Of a stretch of 64,000 nt of DNA, positions 1-8,837 are shown piece after piece. The translations under genes were made by a program, and so were the position numbers. The notes beneath the pieces were generated by a model that saw only the letters and a program-made list of their open reading frames with translations, made no database searches and was not told where the DNA came from. The DNA comes from Dyella humicola (lineage in GTDB: Bacteria > Pseudomonadota > Gammaproteobacteria > Xanthomonadales > Rhodanobacteraceae), in contig NZ_JAPDPC010000001.1 in assembly GCF_026283945.1 (NCBI RefSeq), positions 2,914,001-2,978,000 on the forward strand, in the 5' to 3' direction. Numbering within the stretch: position 1 is the stretch's first letter; every line of letters starts with the position of its first letter.

Positions 1-1278
1 GTGGGCACGCTTGCTTACCCCGACGCAGCCAGCAAGGGTGTGCGCGCCTGGCATGACAATGACGCCGCGCGCAGCAATATCGCCTCACTCAGCGAGCTTT
101 CCCGCGCACGCGTCACGCAGTTATCCGACACGCTCGGAACCGAACAGGCCCGACTGATCATCGGCTATCTGCGCGCGAACCCCGGTGCCGTTCAACAGGC
201 GTTGACGGGTATCGCGCTCGCACGTGCCCGCCTCTCCACCAGTACGGCCGCCTTTCACGCCGGCAACGTGGACGAAGCCCGCCAACTCGCGTTGTCCGCT
301 TATCTGGATGGGGTCGAGCCGGTGGAGGCTCAGCTCAATGCCCGCGACAGCGAACTACGTGCGCGTATCGAGACCGCCATGGGTGCGTATCGCAGCGCCT
401 TGTCGAACGACACCTCGGGCGATGAGATCGCCGCGCAGGCATCGTCCATCGACACCCTGCTGGCGCGTGCCGGCCAGGTGACGTCGGAGGCGGCGAGTAG
501 CCCGCTGACCATTTTCCTTGGTGCGCTGACCATTCTCGTTCGTGAAGGACTGGAAGCCCTGCTGGTCGTGGTGGCGCTGCTCGCCTTTCTGCGCAAAGCC
601 GATCGGCACGACGCCACACGCTATGTCCATGCGGGCTGGCTGCTCGCCCTGCTGGCCGGCGCACTCACCTGGGCCGTGGCCAGCTACGCCATTTCGATCA
701 GCGGCGCGAGCCGTGAACTGACCGAAGGGCTCTCGTCACTGTTCGCCGCGGCGGTGCTGCTTGGCGTCGGCTTGTGGATGCATCAGAAAAGCATCGGTGG
801 GCGCTGGCAGACCTACCTGAAGGCCAAGATGGCCACGGCACTTGATCGCAAGTCCGCCTGGTTCGTCTTCGGCCTGACCTTCATCTCGGTTTACCGCGAG
901 GTGTTCGAGACCATCCTGTTCTATACGGCGTTGTGGAACGAAGGCCAGGGGCATTGGTTGCTGGCTGGCATCGCCGCGGGCGCCCTCATCCTTGGCCTGA
1001 TCGCGTATGTGCTGCTGCGGACCAGCCGGCGACTCCCGCTCGGCGTGTTCTTCTCGGTCAGCTCCTTGATCATCGCCGCGCTGGCCATCGTGTTGACCGG
1101 CAAGGGGGTGGCCGCGTTGCAGGAGGCGGGCTGGACCGCCGTGACGGTGGCGCCGGTTCCTTCCATCGAGTTGCTGGGCATCTATCCCACCTGGCAATCG
1201 CTGCTGGCCCAGCTGGCGGTGGCGCTGATGCTGGCCCTGGGTTTCGCCATCAACCGGTGGCGGGCGCGCGCCGCGTGA
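1..1278 (+). CDS. FTR1-family high-affinity iron permease, 5' end outside window
   Basis: C-terminal 425 residues of an inner-membrane iron transporter related to yeast Ftr1 and bacterial EfeU. Visible residues 1-165 form a helical periplasmic region. From about residue 168 there are roughly seven membrane segments. The two family-defining REXXE iron-handling motifs are present: REGLE at about 181-185 and REVFE at about 299-303. The reading frame is open at base 1, so the GTG there need not be the real start; family members often carry a longer periplasmic or cytochrome-like N-terminus, which cannot be judged here. It lies next to, and converges with, a ferredoxin gene. Function is inferred from the motifs; ferrous versus ferric preference and partner proteins are not visible. 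Confidence 0.88.
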   Translation: MGTLAYPDAASKGVRAWHDNDAARSNIASLSELSRARVTQLSDTLGTEQARLIIGYLRANPGAVQQALTGIALARARLSTSTAAFHAGNVDEARQLALSAYLDGVEPVEAQLNARDSELRARIETAMGAYRSALSNDTSGDEIAAQASSIDTLLARAGQVTSEAASSPLTIFLGALTILVREGLEALLVVVALLAFLRKADRHDATRYVHAGWLLALLAGALTWAVASYAISISGASRELTEGLSSLFAAAVLLGVGLWMHQKSIGGRWQTYLKAKMATALDRKSAWFVFGLTFISVYREVFETILFYTALWNEGQGHWLLAGIAAGALILGLIAYVLLRTSRRLPLGVFFSVSSLIIAALAIVLTGKGVAALQEAGWTAVTVAPVPSIELLGIYPTWQSLLAQLAVALMLALGFAINRWRARAA

Positions 1279-1305
1279 CCATCGGCGTCATGGAGCGGAC
1301 GTCGC

Positions 1306-1629
1306 TCATCGGATCAACAAACGCAACTTGTCCGGCTTGCCGTCCCATTCGGCGGCATCCGGCATCGCGGGTATCTTCGTGGCGATCACCGGCCAGCTCT
1401 TGGCCAGCTCCGCATTGAGGGCCAGATAGGGCTCCTGCCCCGCCGGCACATCGCCCTCGGCAAAGATCGCATCGACCGGGCATTCCTCGACGCACAAGGT
1501 GCAGTCGATGCATTCGTCCGGGTCGATCACCAGGAAATTGGGGCCCTCATGAAAGCAGTCGACCGGACATACCTCGACACAGTCGGTGTGCTTGCAGTTG
1601 ATGCAGTTCTCAGTGACGACGTGGGTCAT
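1306..1629 (-). CDS. fdxA: 7Fe ferredoxin FdxA ([3Fe-4S][4Fe-4S])
   Basis: A 107-residue soluble electron carrier of the Azotobacter ferredoxin I type. By family pattern Cys9, Cys17 and Cys50 hold the [3Fe-4S] cluster, and Cys21, Cys40, Cys43 and Cys46 hold the [4Fe-4S] cluster. Cys12 and Cys25 are the usual non-ligand cysteines. The start was set at the ATG giving MTHVV, because the 14 upstream in-frame residues do not resemble the family. An FNR/Anr-type box lies about 54 bases upstream, which suggests oxygen-responsive expression together with the divergent cbb3 operon. A second ferredoxin of the same length lies at 62159-62482. The redox partner is unknown. Confidence 0.93.
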   Translation of the reverse strand: MTHVVTENCINCKHTDCVEVCPVDCFHEGPNFLVIDPDECIDCTLCVEECPVDAIFAEGDVPAGQEPYLALNAELAKSWPVIATKIPAMPDAAEWDGKPDKLRLLIR

Positions 1630-1682
1630 TCCAGCGCTCCCGCGACCTGCTGGAAGCCTGCCAGTTTGCAAAAGTTTTCGCG

Positions 1683-1696
1683 CTGATCCGGGTCAA
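1683..1696 (-). promoter_or_regulatory. Anr/FNR-type box upstream of fdxA
   Basis: Reads CTGATCCGGGTCAA on the plus strand and TTGACCCGGATCAG on the minus strand. It is a near-perfect match to the Anr/FNR consensus TTGAT-N4-ATCAA in its common TTGATC..GGTCAA form, with one outer mismatch. Its centre is about 60 bases upstream of the ferredoxin ATG. An Anr homologue is encoded at 7719-8531. I see no strong -10 element, so the exact promoter position is uncertain. Confidence 0.6.
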
Positions 1697-1799
1697 TAAG
1701 CCAGCGAGTCGTCACGCCATCTTGATCAAGGCCGGCCTCCCAATCGAAGGAAGACTGTGGCAACACACCGCGGACCTGTAAGGCTATCATTGGGAAAAT

Positions 1800-1813
1800 T
1801 TGATCCAAGTCAT
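1800..1813 (+). promoter_or_regulatory. Anr/FNR-type box upstream of ccoN
   Basis: TTGATCCAAGTCAT has a perfect left half-site and a degenerate right half-site (TCA retained). It is centred about 62 bases before the ccoN ATG, and cbb3 operons are classical FNR/Anr targets in proteobacteria. Activation by the Anr protein encoded just beyond ccoS is inferred. Confidence 0.6.
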
Positions 1814-1868
1814 CGAAGTGCGTCGAATGATCAGAGCACCATCCATCCATTGAAAAGGTGGGGATTGC

Positions 1869-3335
1869 ATGTCTGTGACCGAGTACTACGACGACAAAGT
1901 CGTCCGCCTGTTCCTGCTTGGAGCGGCCGTTTGGGGGATCATCGGCATGTCGGTAGGGGTTTACGCCGCGGCCGAGTTGATGTGGCCCGCCCTCAACTTC
2001 GATATTCCCTGGCTGACCTTCAGCCGTATCCGCCCTGACCACACCTTTGGTGTGATTTTCGCTTTCGGCGGCTCGGCCCTGATGGGCACCTGCTACTACG
2101 TCGTGCAGCGCACCGGCCACACTCGGCTCGCCCTGCCGCGCCTGGCTGAACTCACGTTCTGGGGTTGGCAGCTGATCTGCGTGCTGGCCATGACGACCAT
2201 GCCGCTGGGCATGACGCAGAGCAAGGAATACGCCGAGCCCGAATGGTTCATCGACATCCTTATCGCCATGGTATGGGTCTCGTTCGGCGTCGTGTTCTTC
2301 GCCACCCTCGGGCGCCGTCGCATCCGGCATATCTACGTGGCCAACTGGTACTACGGTGCTTTCATCATCGCGGTGGGCCTGCTGCATATCGTCAACAACA
2401 TCGCGCTGCCGATCAGCCTGACCAAGTCGTATCCGGTTTACTCCGGCGTGGTGGATGCGATGGTGCAGTGGTGGTACGGCCATAACGCGGTGGCGTTTTT
2501 CCTTACCGCGGGCTTCCTCGGCATGATGTATTACTTCGTGCCGCGGCAGGCGCAGCAGCCGCTGTGGAGCTACCGCTTCTCCATCGTCAATTTCTGGGCT
2601 CTGATCTCCGTCTACATGTGGGCCGGTTCGCACCACCTGATGTATACGGCGCTGCCCGACTGGGTGCAGTCGGTGGGCATGGCGTTCTCGCTGGTGCTAC
2701 TGATGCCGAGCTGGGGTTCGGCCGCCAACGGACTGCTGACCTTCAACGGCTCCTGGCACAAGCTCAAAACCGATCCTGCGGCGAAATTCATGGTGATGTC
2801 GCTGGTGTTCTACGCCGCCGCCACCTTCGAAGGCTCGATGATGGCGATCAAGACGGTGAACTCGCTGTCGCATTACACCGACTGGACCATCGCCCACGTG
2901 CATTCGGGCTCGATCGGCTGGGTGGCGATGATCACCATCGGCTCGCTCTATGCCATGGCGCCGCGCGCCCTGGGCCGGCCGGCGATGTATTCGAACACGG
3001 GCATGGAAGTGCACTTCTGGCTGCACATGACGGGCCTGTTGCTGTATGTCGGCTCGATGTGGACCGCGGGCGTGACCGAAGGCCTGATGTGGCGCGCCAC
3101 CAACGCAGATGGCTCGCTCACCTATTCCTTCCTCGACAGCCTGATCGCGATCAAGCCGATGTACCTGATCCGCTGGCTGGGCGGCTGCTTCGTCCTGTCG
3201 GGCATGGTGGTGATGGCCTGGAATCTCTGGCACACCGCCGCCGATGCGCGGGCCCACCTGATCAAGCCGATTCCGGTGCCGATTCCCGAGCCTGAGCCGC
3301 ACCAGGTACCCGCCCCACTGCCGGCGGCAGGCTGA
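1869..3335 (+). CDS. ccoN: cbb3-type cytochrome c oxidase subunit I (CcoN)
   Basis: Catalytic subunit of the high-affinity cbb3 terminal oxidase, which reduces oxygen to water and pumps protons in the inner membrane. The 488 residues form about twelve transmembrane segments. Expected haem and copper ligands are seen: the His of RPDHTFG, YGHNAV for a CuB ligand, the pair in WAGSHHL for the other CuB histidines, HVHSGS, and FWLHMTG. The catalytic tyrosine of the cbb3 class is in SVYMWAG. AAGGTGGG precedes the ATG at good spacing. It is the first gene of ccoNOQP, downstream of an Anr-type box, and ends 11 bases before ccoO. Confidence 0.97.
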   Translation: MSVTEYYDDKVVRLFLLGAAVWGIIGMSVGVYAAAELMWPALNFDIPWLTFSRIRPDHTFGVIFAFGGSALMGTCYYVVQRTGHTRLALPRLAELTFWGWQLICVLAMTTMPLGMTQSKEYAEPEWFIDILIAMVWVSFGVVFFATLGRRRIRHIYVANWYYGAFIIAVGLLHIVNNIALPISLTKSYPVYSGVVDAMVQWWYGHNAVAFFLTAGFLGMMYYFVPRQAQQPLWSYRFSIVNFWALISVYMWAGSHHLMYTALPDWVQSVGMAFSLVLLMPSWGSAANGLLTFNGSWHKLKTDPAAKFMVMSLVFYAAATFEGSMMAIKTVNSLSHYTDWTIAHVHSGSIGWVAMITIGSLYAMAPRALGRPAMYSNTGMEVHFWLHMTGLLLYVGSMWTAGVTEGLMWRATNADGSLTYSFLDSLIAIKPMYLIRWLGGCFVLSGMVVMAWNLWHTAADARAHLIKPIPVPIPEPEPHQVPAPLPAAG

Positions 3336-3346
3336 GGAGCGCACCC

Positions 3347-4000
3347 ATGGCCTACAAACATTTCGAAACGATCGAGAAACACGCGCCGCTGCTTGCCGTC
3401 CTCACCGCCGTGATGGTGTCGATCGGTGGACTAGCCGAGATCACGCCACTGTTCATGGAAGCCCATTCGGTGAGGGCGCCCCTCGGAGTCAGGCCATACG
3501 ACCCGCTGCGGCTGGCCGGGCGTGATATCTATGTGCGTGAGGGTTGCTATCTCTGCCATTCGCAGATGATTCGCGCGCTGCGCGCCGAGACCGAGCGCTA
3601 CGGTCATTACTCCATCGCCGAGGAGTCGGTATACGACCGACCCTTCCAGTGGGGCTCCAAGCGCACCGGGCCCGACCTCGCCCGCGTCGGCGGCAAATAT
3701 TCCGACCAGTGGCACCAGTTGCACTTGATGGCCCCGCGCAAGGTCGTGCCGGAATCGAACATGCCCGGATATCCATGGCTGGCGCAAACCAAGCTCGATG
3801 CTGCCGACATCCAGGCGCGCATGCGTGGGCTGCGCAAACTCGGCGACCCGTATAGCGACGCCGACATCGCCAGTGCACCCGACGCACTCAAGGACAAGAC
3901 GGAACTGGATGCCCTGGTCGCCTACCTGCAAGGCCTGGGCGTCAAGAACGAACCGATGGCGGCGAACGGCCAACCGGCCAGCGACGGAGGCGAGCCATGA
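3347..4000 (+). CDS. ccoO: cbb3 oxidase subunit II, monohaem cytochrome c (CcoO)
   Basis: Membrane-anchored c-type cytochrome passing electrons to CcoN. Its 217 residues have one N-terminal membrane anchor (about 12-35) and one haem c site, C67-x-x-C70-H71 (CYLCH). The remainder is a periplasmic cytochrome domain with a probable Met ligand in ESNMPGYPW. Length fits the family. It begins 11 bases after ccoN, and its stop overlaps the ccoQ start (ATGA), so translation is probably coupled. Confidence 0.97.
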   Translation: MAYKHFETIEKHAPLLAVLTAVMVSIGGLAEITPLFMEAHSVRAPLGVRPYDPLRLAGRDIYVREGCYLCHSQMIRALRAETERYGHYSIAEESVYDRPFQWGSKRTGPDLARVGGKYSDQWHQLHLMAPRKVVPESNMPGYPWLAQTKLDAADIQARMRGLRKLGDPYSDADIASAPDALKDKTELDALVAYLQGLGVKNEPMAANGQPASDGGEP

Positions 4001-4191
4001 ACGAGATCTGGGGTCACCTCACCGGCGTGATCATCGTCGTGATGATGTTTACTTTCATCTGCATCTGGGCGTGGGCGTGGAGCGGTCGACATAAAAAAGC
4101 GTTCTTGCGCATGGCCGAGCTTCCGATGGAAGACGAGCCGACTGCTGAGAATCCGCAGACGGATGCCGACGCGAAGGATGCCCAGCCATGA
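3997..4191 (+). CDS. ccoQ: cbb3 oxidase subunit IV (CcoQ)
   Basis: A 64-residue single-span membrane protein. Residues about 8-28 are hydrophobic, and a short acidic cytoplasmic tail follows. CcoQ proteins in other bacteria stabilise the cbb3 complex, especially in the presence of oxygen. Sequence conservation in the family is low, so the call rests on size, topology and position between ccoO and ccoP. Four-base ATGA overlaps at both ends indicate tight translational coupling. Confidence 0.88.
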   Translation: MNEIWGHLTGVIIVVMMFTFICIWAWAWSGRHKKAFLRMAELPMEDEPTAENPQTDADAKDAQP

Positions 4192-5096
4192 GCCTGTTCT
4201 GGTCGTTGTGGATCATGTTCCTGGTGGTGCTCAACCTGGGCATCACGCTGTTCCTGTTCCTGTGGGCGCCGCGCGCCAAGATTCCCGTTCAGCAGGACGG
4301 CACCAGCGGCCATGTGTGGGCGCACGGCGTGTTGCGCGAAGGTGTGCACAAGCTGCCACTCTGGTGGATCATTTTGTCGGCCGCCATGTTTATCTGCGGC
4401 TTTGCCTACCTGGCGCTGTTTCCAGGCTTTGGTCGCTTCAAAGGACTGCTTGGCTGGACCTCCCACGGTGAACTGGCCGCCAACGTCGCCTCCAACAACG
4501 CCCGGCTCGACGAGCTGATGAAGCGGTTTTCGCTGTATCCGATCGAGCAGCTTGCCGGCGATCCGGCCGCCCAGCAGCTGGGCGGCCGCCTGTTCCTGGA
4601 CAATTGCGCGGCATGTCATGGGCGCTCGGCTACCGGCAATCCGTTGCTTGGCGCTCCCGACCTCACCGACAACGACTGGCTCTATGGTGGCGATGGCAAG
4701 GCCATCTTCACCTCGATCCACGACGGTCGCGCCGGTGTGATGCCGCCATGGGCGAGTCTGGGCGAGGAAAACGTAAAGAACCTCGCGCAATACGTCTTGA
4801 GTCTCTCCGGCAGGCCGCACGACGAAAAACGTGCGGAGGCCGCCAAGCCCTTGTTTGCGACTTGCGCCGCCTGCCATGGTCCCGATGGCAAGGGCAACCA
4901 GGCGCTGGGCGCGCCAAATCTCACCGATCAGATCTGGCTGCACGGCGGCACGCCGGCCGATATCGAAACCACCATCCGCGATGGCCGTCAGGGCCATATG
5001 CCGGCATGGAGCCCGCGCCTGACCGAGGACCAGATTCGCGTGCTGGCCGCCTACGTTTATCACCTGTCGCATCCGGATCATGCCTACCCGCAGTAA
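4188..5096 (+). CDS. ccoP: cbb3 oxidase subunit III, dihaem cytochrome c (CcoP)
   Basis: A 302-residue membrane-bound dihaem cytochrome c, the electron entry subunit of the cbb3 oxidase. Two hydrophobic segments (about 5-27 and 57-79) are followed by two cytochrome c domains. Haem sites are C140-AA-C143-H144 and C226-AA-C229-H230. Likely axial methionines lie in GVMPPW and GHMPAW. The extra N-terminal membrane span is typical of the longer CcoP form. Its last 17 bases overlap the next small gene. Confidence 0.97.
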   Translation: MSLFWSLWIMFLVVLNLGITLFLFLWAPRAKIPVQQDGTSGHVWAHGVLREGVHKLPLWWIILSAAMFICGFAYLALFPGFGRFKGLLGWTSHGELAANVASNNARLDELMKRFSLYPIEQLAGDPAAQQLGGRLFLDNCAACHGRSATGNPLLGAPDLTDNDWLYGGDGKAIFTSIHDGRAGVMPPWASLGEENVKNLAQYVLSLSGRPHDEKRAEAAKPLFATCAACHGPDGKGNQALGAPNLTDQIWLHGGTPADIETTIRDGRQGHMPAWSPRLTEDQIRVLAAYVYHLSHPDHAYPQ

Positions 5097-5295
5097 GCCC
5101 TCGGCCAGTGCCACTTCGGGCTGGCATCGGCAGCCGATCGTGTGGCTTGGAGTGATGGTGTTCGGTGCGTCCTTGGCGGGATGCGTGTGGATGATCATGC
5201 TTGGCGCAAGACATGCCGATACACCGGTGGATGCACCGCATGCGGTTTTCGGCGTGCCTTCGAGCACCCATGAACATCGGGGTGCCAAACCTTGA
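5080..5295 (+). CDS. Small membrane protein, FixH-like N-terminus
   Basis: A 71-residue protein with a basic N-terminus, one membrane span (about 20-43) and a short polar tail containing ARHADTPVD. The span plus a HAD-x-x-V stretch resembles the start of FixH/CcoH, an assembly factor usually encoded beside CcoI. FixH proteins are normally about twice this length, and the periplasmic domain is absent. It overlaps ccoP by 17 bases and its TGA overlaps the ccoI TTG start, so it is clearly part of the operon. The FixH relationship is inference from weak similarity. Confidence 0.55.
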   Translation: MPTRSKPSASATSGWHRQPIVWLGVMVFGASLAGCVWMIMLGARHADTPVDAPHAVFGVPSSTHEHRGAKP

Positions 5296-7511
5296 ACGCC
5301 TACGAAGCATGGGCGCATCCGTTGCTGGCAGCCCAGGTGCTGCGCGCGCGGCGCGATGGGCAGAGCGAAGTCGCCTTGCGTGTCGATGGCTTGCAAGGTG
5401 CGCGTCAGGTACTGCGGCTGGAACAGGTGATTTATGCCGTCCCCGGCGTGCGACGAGTCAGCGTCGACGCCTCGTCGCGGCGCGTGCGCGTCATCTGGGA
5501 TCGCGATCGCACTTCCCTGCCCACCCTGCTGCAAACGCTGGCCGCCATGCACTGTGCCGCGCAACCGCTGCGCAGCGACAGCATCGACGATGCGCGCTCG
5601 CGCGAGGCGCACGACTTGCTCAAGCGCCTGCTTGTCGCCGGCATGTGCACCATGCAGGTAATGACGTATGCCTTCGTGATCTATATCGGCGTGGTGGATT
5701 TCGTCGACTTCACTACGCGCAGCCTGTTTCGCTGGCTGAGCCTGATATCCACCGCACCGATCGTGTTCTATTCGGCGCACCCGTTCGTCCGAGGCGCGTT
5801 GCAGGAACTGCGCAGCCGACGCCTGGGTATCCATCTTCCGGTCGCCGCCGCCGTCTGGCTGGTGTTTCTCGCCAGCGCGATCAACACCGTACGCGGCCAG
5901 GGTGAGATCTATTTCGATTCGGCAAGCATGTTCGTGTTTCTGCTGCTGGCAGCCCGCTATATCGAGCTGCGCGCCCGGCATCGCAGTGGGGCCTTAGGTG
6001 ACGCCGTGATCGACGGGACGCCCTTGCTGGCAGAGCGTGTGCGCGCCAACGGGGCATTGGAGACGGTACCGGCCATCGAACTACTGCCCGGCGATCGGGT
6101 GCATATCGCCGAGGGTGGCACCGTACCCGCCGACGGTGTGCTGGAGAGCGAGTCGATCCAAGTGGACGAAGCCTTGCTCTCAGGCGAATCCTGTCCGGTC
6201 ACGCGGCGCCGCGGTGACCCACTCGTGGCCGGCAGCGTCCTGGTCGGCGGACCGGCGCGCCTACGGGTCGAGCGCAGTGGCGATGACACCGCAGTCGCAC
6301 GCGTCGGCGCCCTCAGTACGCGCACGCGCCTGGCACGTGAAGCCGCCACGCAAGTGGATGACGCGGAACTGGGCCGTTTCGTCGCACGCGTGTTGTTGCT
6401 TACGCTGGGAACCGCCGCGGCGTGGCTACTGATCGATCCGTCACGGGCCTTCGAGGCGGCCGTGGCGGTGCTCGTCATCGCCTGCCCTTGCGCCTACGCG
6501 CTCACGGCACCCAGCGCCATGGTTCGGGCGCTGGGCATCCTCGCCCAGCGCGGCGTACTTGTAGCCGACAGCGCCGCTCTGGCGACTCTCGCGCGCGTCG
6601 ACGTCGCTGTCTTCGACAAGACCGGTACGCTGACGGTGCCCCACGTCGATCTCGACGAAGCCAGCCACGTACGCGCTGACCGCGCCACTGAGTGGCCGGC
6701 GCTCGCGGCTGCGCTTGCCAGGGAGAGCTCACACCCGATGGCACGTGCCGTGGCGCGGGCCACATCGGGGTATCGGCCTGCTGCGGCGACACGGGTCGAA
6801 GTGACGCTTGGTTCAGGCATTTCCGGGACGATCGATGGCCACTCGCTTCGGCTGGGGCGCGCTGGGTTCGTGCTTGAGGGCGTCGAACCACCACGCTCTT
6901 CCGACGACTTGTGGCTTGCCGACGCACAAGGACCCATTGCCGCGTTCCGTCCGCGCGAAGTCGCGCGCGACGATGCTTCAAAGACACTCGATGCGCTGCG
7001 GGAACGAGGCATGGCCACGGTGATCGCCAGCGGCGATGCCGAGGGACGTGTCGCCCATACGGCCGCGGCCCTGAGCGTGGGCGAACACTACGCACGACAG
7101 ACCCCCACGGACAAACTCGCCCTGCTTGAGCGCAAACGCCGCGAAGGCCACGTCACGCTCGCCGTAGGCGACGGCAACAACGACGCGCCCATCCTCGCCG
7201 GTGCCGATGTATCCGCCGCCCTGGCTTCCGGCACTGAGCTCGCCCAGGCGCATGCCGACTTCCTGCTGCTGCACGGTCAGCTACACGGACTGGTGGTGGC
7301 GCGTGATGTGGCGTGCAAGGTTCGCGACGTCATCGCCCAAGGCCGGCGCTGGTCGCTGGCATACAATCTTTGCGCCATTCCCTTTGCGGCGCTGGAATGG
7401 GTGCCACCCTGGCTGGCCGCCATCGGCATGTCGGCGAGTTCCCTCGTCGTGGTTCTCAACGCCTGGCGTATCGGACGCGATGGTCCGCCAGCACCCGCGG
7501 TGCGCGCATGA
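5292..7511 (+). CDS. ccoI: Copper-transporting P1B-type ATPase for cbb3 maturation (CcoI/FixI)
   Basis: A 739-residue P-type ATPase predicted to export copper needed for cbb3 assembly. It has a CPC metal-binding motif at 398-400, the phosphorylation motif DKTGT from 442, and a GDGNNDAP hinge near 626. Starting at the TTG that overlaps the previous stop gives the expected length. The N-terminal HMA-like fold is recognisable (about 25-92), but the usual cysteines are replaced: the segment reads VDGLQGARQV rather than a CxxC site, and the Cys-rich leader of typical CcoI is missing. ATGA overlap with ccoS. Confidence 0.93.
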   Translation: MNAYEAWAHPLLAAQVLRARRDGQSEVALRVDGLQGARQVLRLEQVIYAVPGVRRVSVDASSRRVRVIWDRDRTSLPTLLQTLAAMHCAAQPLRSDSIDDARSREAHDLLKRLLVAGMCTMQVMTYAFVIYIGVVDFVDFTTRSLFRWLSLISTAPIVFYSAHPFVRGALQELRSRRLGIHLPVAAAVWLVFLASAINTVRGQGEIYFDSASMFVFLLLAARYIELRARHRSGALGDAVIDGTPLLAERVRANGALETVPAIELLPGDRVHIAEGGTVPADGVLESESIQVDEALLSGESCPVTRRRGDPLVAGSVLVGGPARLRVERSGDDTAVARVGALSTRTRLAREAATQVDDAELGRFVARVLLLTLGTAAAWLLIDPSRAFEAAVAVLVIACPCAYALTAPSAMVRALGILAQRGVLVADSAALATLARVDVAVFDKTGTLTVPHVDLDEASHVRADRATEWPALAAALARESSHPMARAVARATSGYRPAAATRVEVTLGSGISGTIDGHSLRLGRAGFVLEGVEPPRSSDDLWLADAQGPIAAFRPREVARDDASKTLDALRERGMATVIASGDAEGRVAHTAAALSVGEHYARQTPTDKLALLERKRREGHVTLAVGDGNNDAPILAGADVSAALASGTELAQAHADFLLLHGQLHGLVVARDVACKVRDVIAQGRRWSLAYNLCAIPFAALEWVPPWLAAIGMSASSLVVVLNAWRIGRDGPPAPAVRA

Positions 7512-7708
7512 ACATCCTGCTGGTGCTGATTCCCGTCACCCTGCTGATCGTCATCGTGGCGGTCGCCATCTTCTTCTGGGCAGTGAACCACCAGCAGTTC
7601 GATGACCTGGACAGTCCTGGCGTGCTGCCACTCATGGAAGAGAGCGATCCCACCGAGCGGCCTGCAGACAACAGCGAGACACCGACGGACGCTGATGAGC
7701 CACACTGA
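7508..7708 (+). CDS. ccoS: cbb3 oxidase maturation protein CcoS
   Basis: A 66-residue protein starting at the ATG that overlaps the ccoI stop (ATGA). The N-terminal 27 residues form one membrane helix, followed by the family-typical FFWAVNxxQFDDLDSPG stretch and an acidic tail. CcoS is needed for insertion of haem and CuB into CcoN in Rhodobacter. It is the last gene of the cco cluster and converges with anr across about 10 bases. Confidence 0.94.
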   Translation: MNILLVLIPVTLLIVIVAVAIFFWAVNHQQFDDLDSPGVLPLMEESDPTERPADNSETPTDADEPH

Positions 7709-7718
7709 CGTGTGCGGC

Positions 7719-8531
7719 TTACGCCGCCGACGAAGCCTGCCATAGCGCAAAACCCGTATCGCGCAGCGCCTCGACATCACGCAACTGCACCCGCCGGCCC
7801 GCCACCGAGACCCAGCCCTTCGCGCGAAACCGACTGAGCACCCGGCTTACCGTCTCTGGCGCCAAGCGCAGATGACTGGCCACGTCGCTACGCGACATGC
7901 TGAGCTGGAAGACCGTATCCGACAGTCCGTGCTGCCCGTGACGATGTCCCAGGTCCAACAGGAACGCCGCCACCCGCTCGTCGGCCGTGTGATCGCCGGC
8001 GAGCCTGCTGGCCATGCCAAGCTCCCGACTCAACATGCGAAACAGATGCTGTTGTACCGCCGGTAGCGTTGCCGCGAGATCGCTCATGGCCGGAAACGAG
8101 AAACGACAGAAGGTTGACCGCTCCAGCGCGATCGCATCGCTTGGATAGCAGTCGGGATAAATGCCGTTGAGCCCCACCACCTCGCCAGGCAAATAGAAGC
8201 CGAGTACCTGCTCGCGGCCATCACGGCTGAACAGCGACGCCTTCACGCTGCCGGTGCGTACGGCGTAGATCGCACGAAACGGCTCGCCCCGCCGAACCAC
8301 GTGCTCACCCTCGGCCAGCGGGGGGGCATGCTCCACGAGACATTGCAAAGCGGCCAGATCACGCTTGCCATAGCCCATCGCGCTGCACGCTCGAGAAAAG
8401 GCGCAGTTTGCGCATAAAGCCTGCGCGTCGACATGAGCGGTCGTCTCGGCAACGGATACTTGTGGAATGCACTGCATATCGATGCGCTGGCTGGCCTCTG
8501 GTGGAAAGCAGTCGTGACGGGACGACGCCAT
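7719..8531 (-). CDS. anr: Anr/FNR-type oxygen-sensing transcriptional regulator
   Basis: A Crp/Fnr-family activator of up to 270 residues. All four FNR cluster ligands are present: Cys40, Cys43 and Cys49 with the C-x2-C-x5-C spacing, and Cys142 at the same separation as Cys122 of E. coli FNR. A cyclic-nucleotide-type beta barrel follows, then a C-terminal helix-turn-helix whose recognition helix contains E226-x-x-S229-R230, the residues that read TTGAT half-sites in FNR. It should be active as a [4Fe-4S] dimer at low oxygen. Met19 (8477) is an alternative start. Its probable targets, the cco and fdxA boxes, lie in the same locus. Confidence 0.94.
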   Translation of the reverse strand: MASSRHDCFPPEASQRIDMQCIPQVSVAETTAHVDAQALCANCAFSRACSAMGYGKRDLAALQCLVEHAPPLAEGEHVVRRGEPFRAIYAVRTGSVKASLFSRDGREQVLGFYLPGEVVGLNGIYPDCYPSDAIALERSTFCRFSFPAMSDLAATLPAVQQHLFRMLSRELGMASRLAGDHTADERVAAFLLDLGHRHGQHGLSDTVFQLSMSRSDVASHLRLAPETVSRVLSRFRAKGWVSVAGRRVQLRDVEALRDTGFALWQASSAA

Positions 8532-8837
8532 TTTATCCAGTGCTGCGCGCGGTTCTCGTCCTGCGGCCGCGTGCCGCAGCCGGCAAGGCGCGGCGGCATG
8601 ACGGGCAATTGAGCCAAGCTATCGAAATTCATGAATCCATTGGTATCCGCCAAGTGGGTCTGGTCAGCCAGCCGAACGACCGGCTCATGGCACCTCCCCA
8701 GAGCGCCGCTCAAGACCGCCTGGCCCACCGTCCCGAGGGTCGTCGACCCGCAAAATGCGATTGACCCAATTTTCCGATACACAAATTGCCCGCCTCGGTA
8801 GAGAATGCGCGATCAATTTCTCCGGGGGATCGGGATC
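8532..8837 (+). other. Intergenic region between anr and the 8838 gene
   Basis: About 306 bases between divergent genes. I see no coding sequence with support. TTGACC at 8761-8766 could serve as a -35 element for the rightward gene, but no good -10 follows at 16-18 bases. No full FNR-type box was found here, so anr autoregulation is not evident. Confidence 0.5.

Noticed and set aside
4014-5981. A 655-codon minus-strand open frame across ccoQ, ccoP and ccoI
   Set aside because: It is opposite well-supported cco genes and has no recognisable domain; long antisense frames are common at this GC content.
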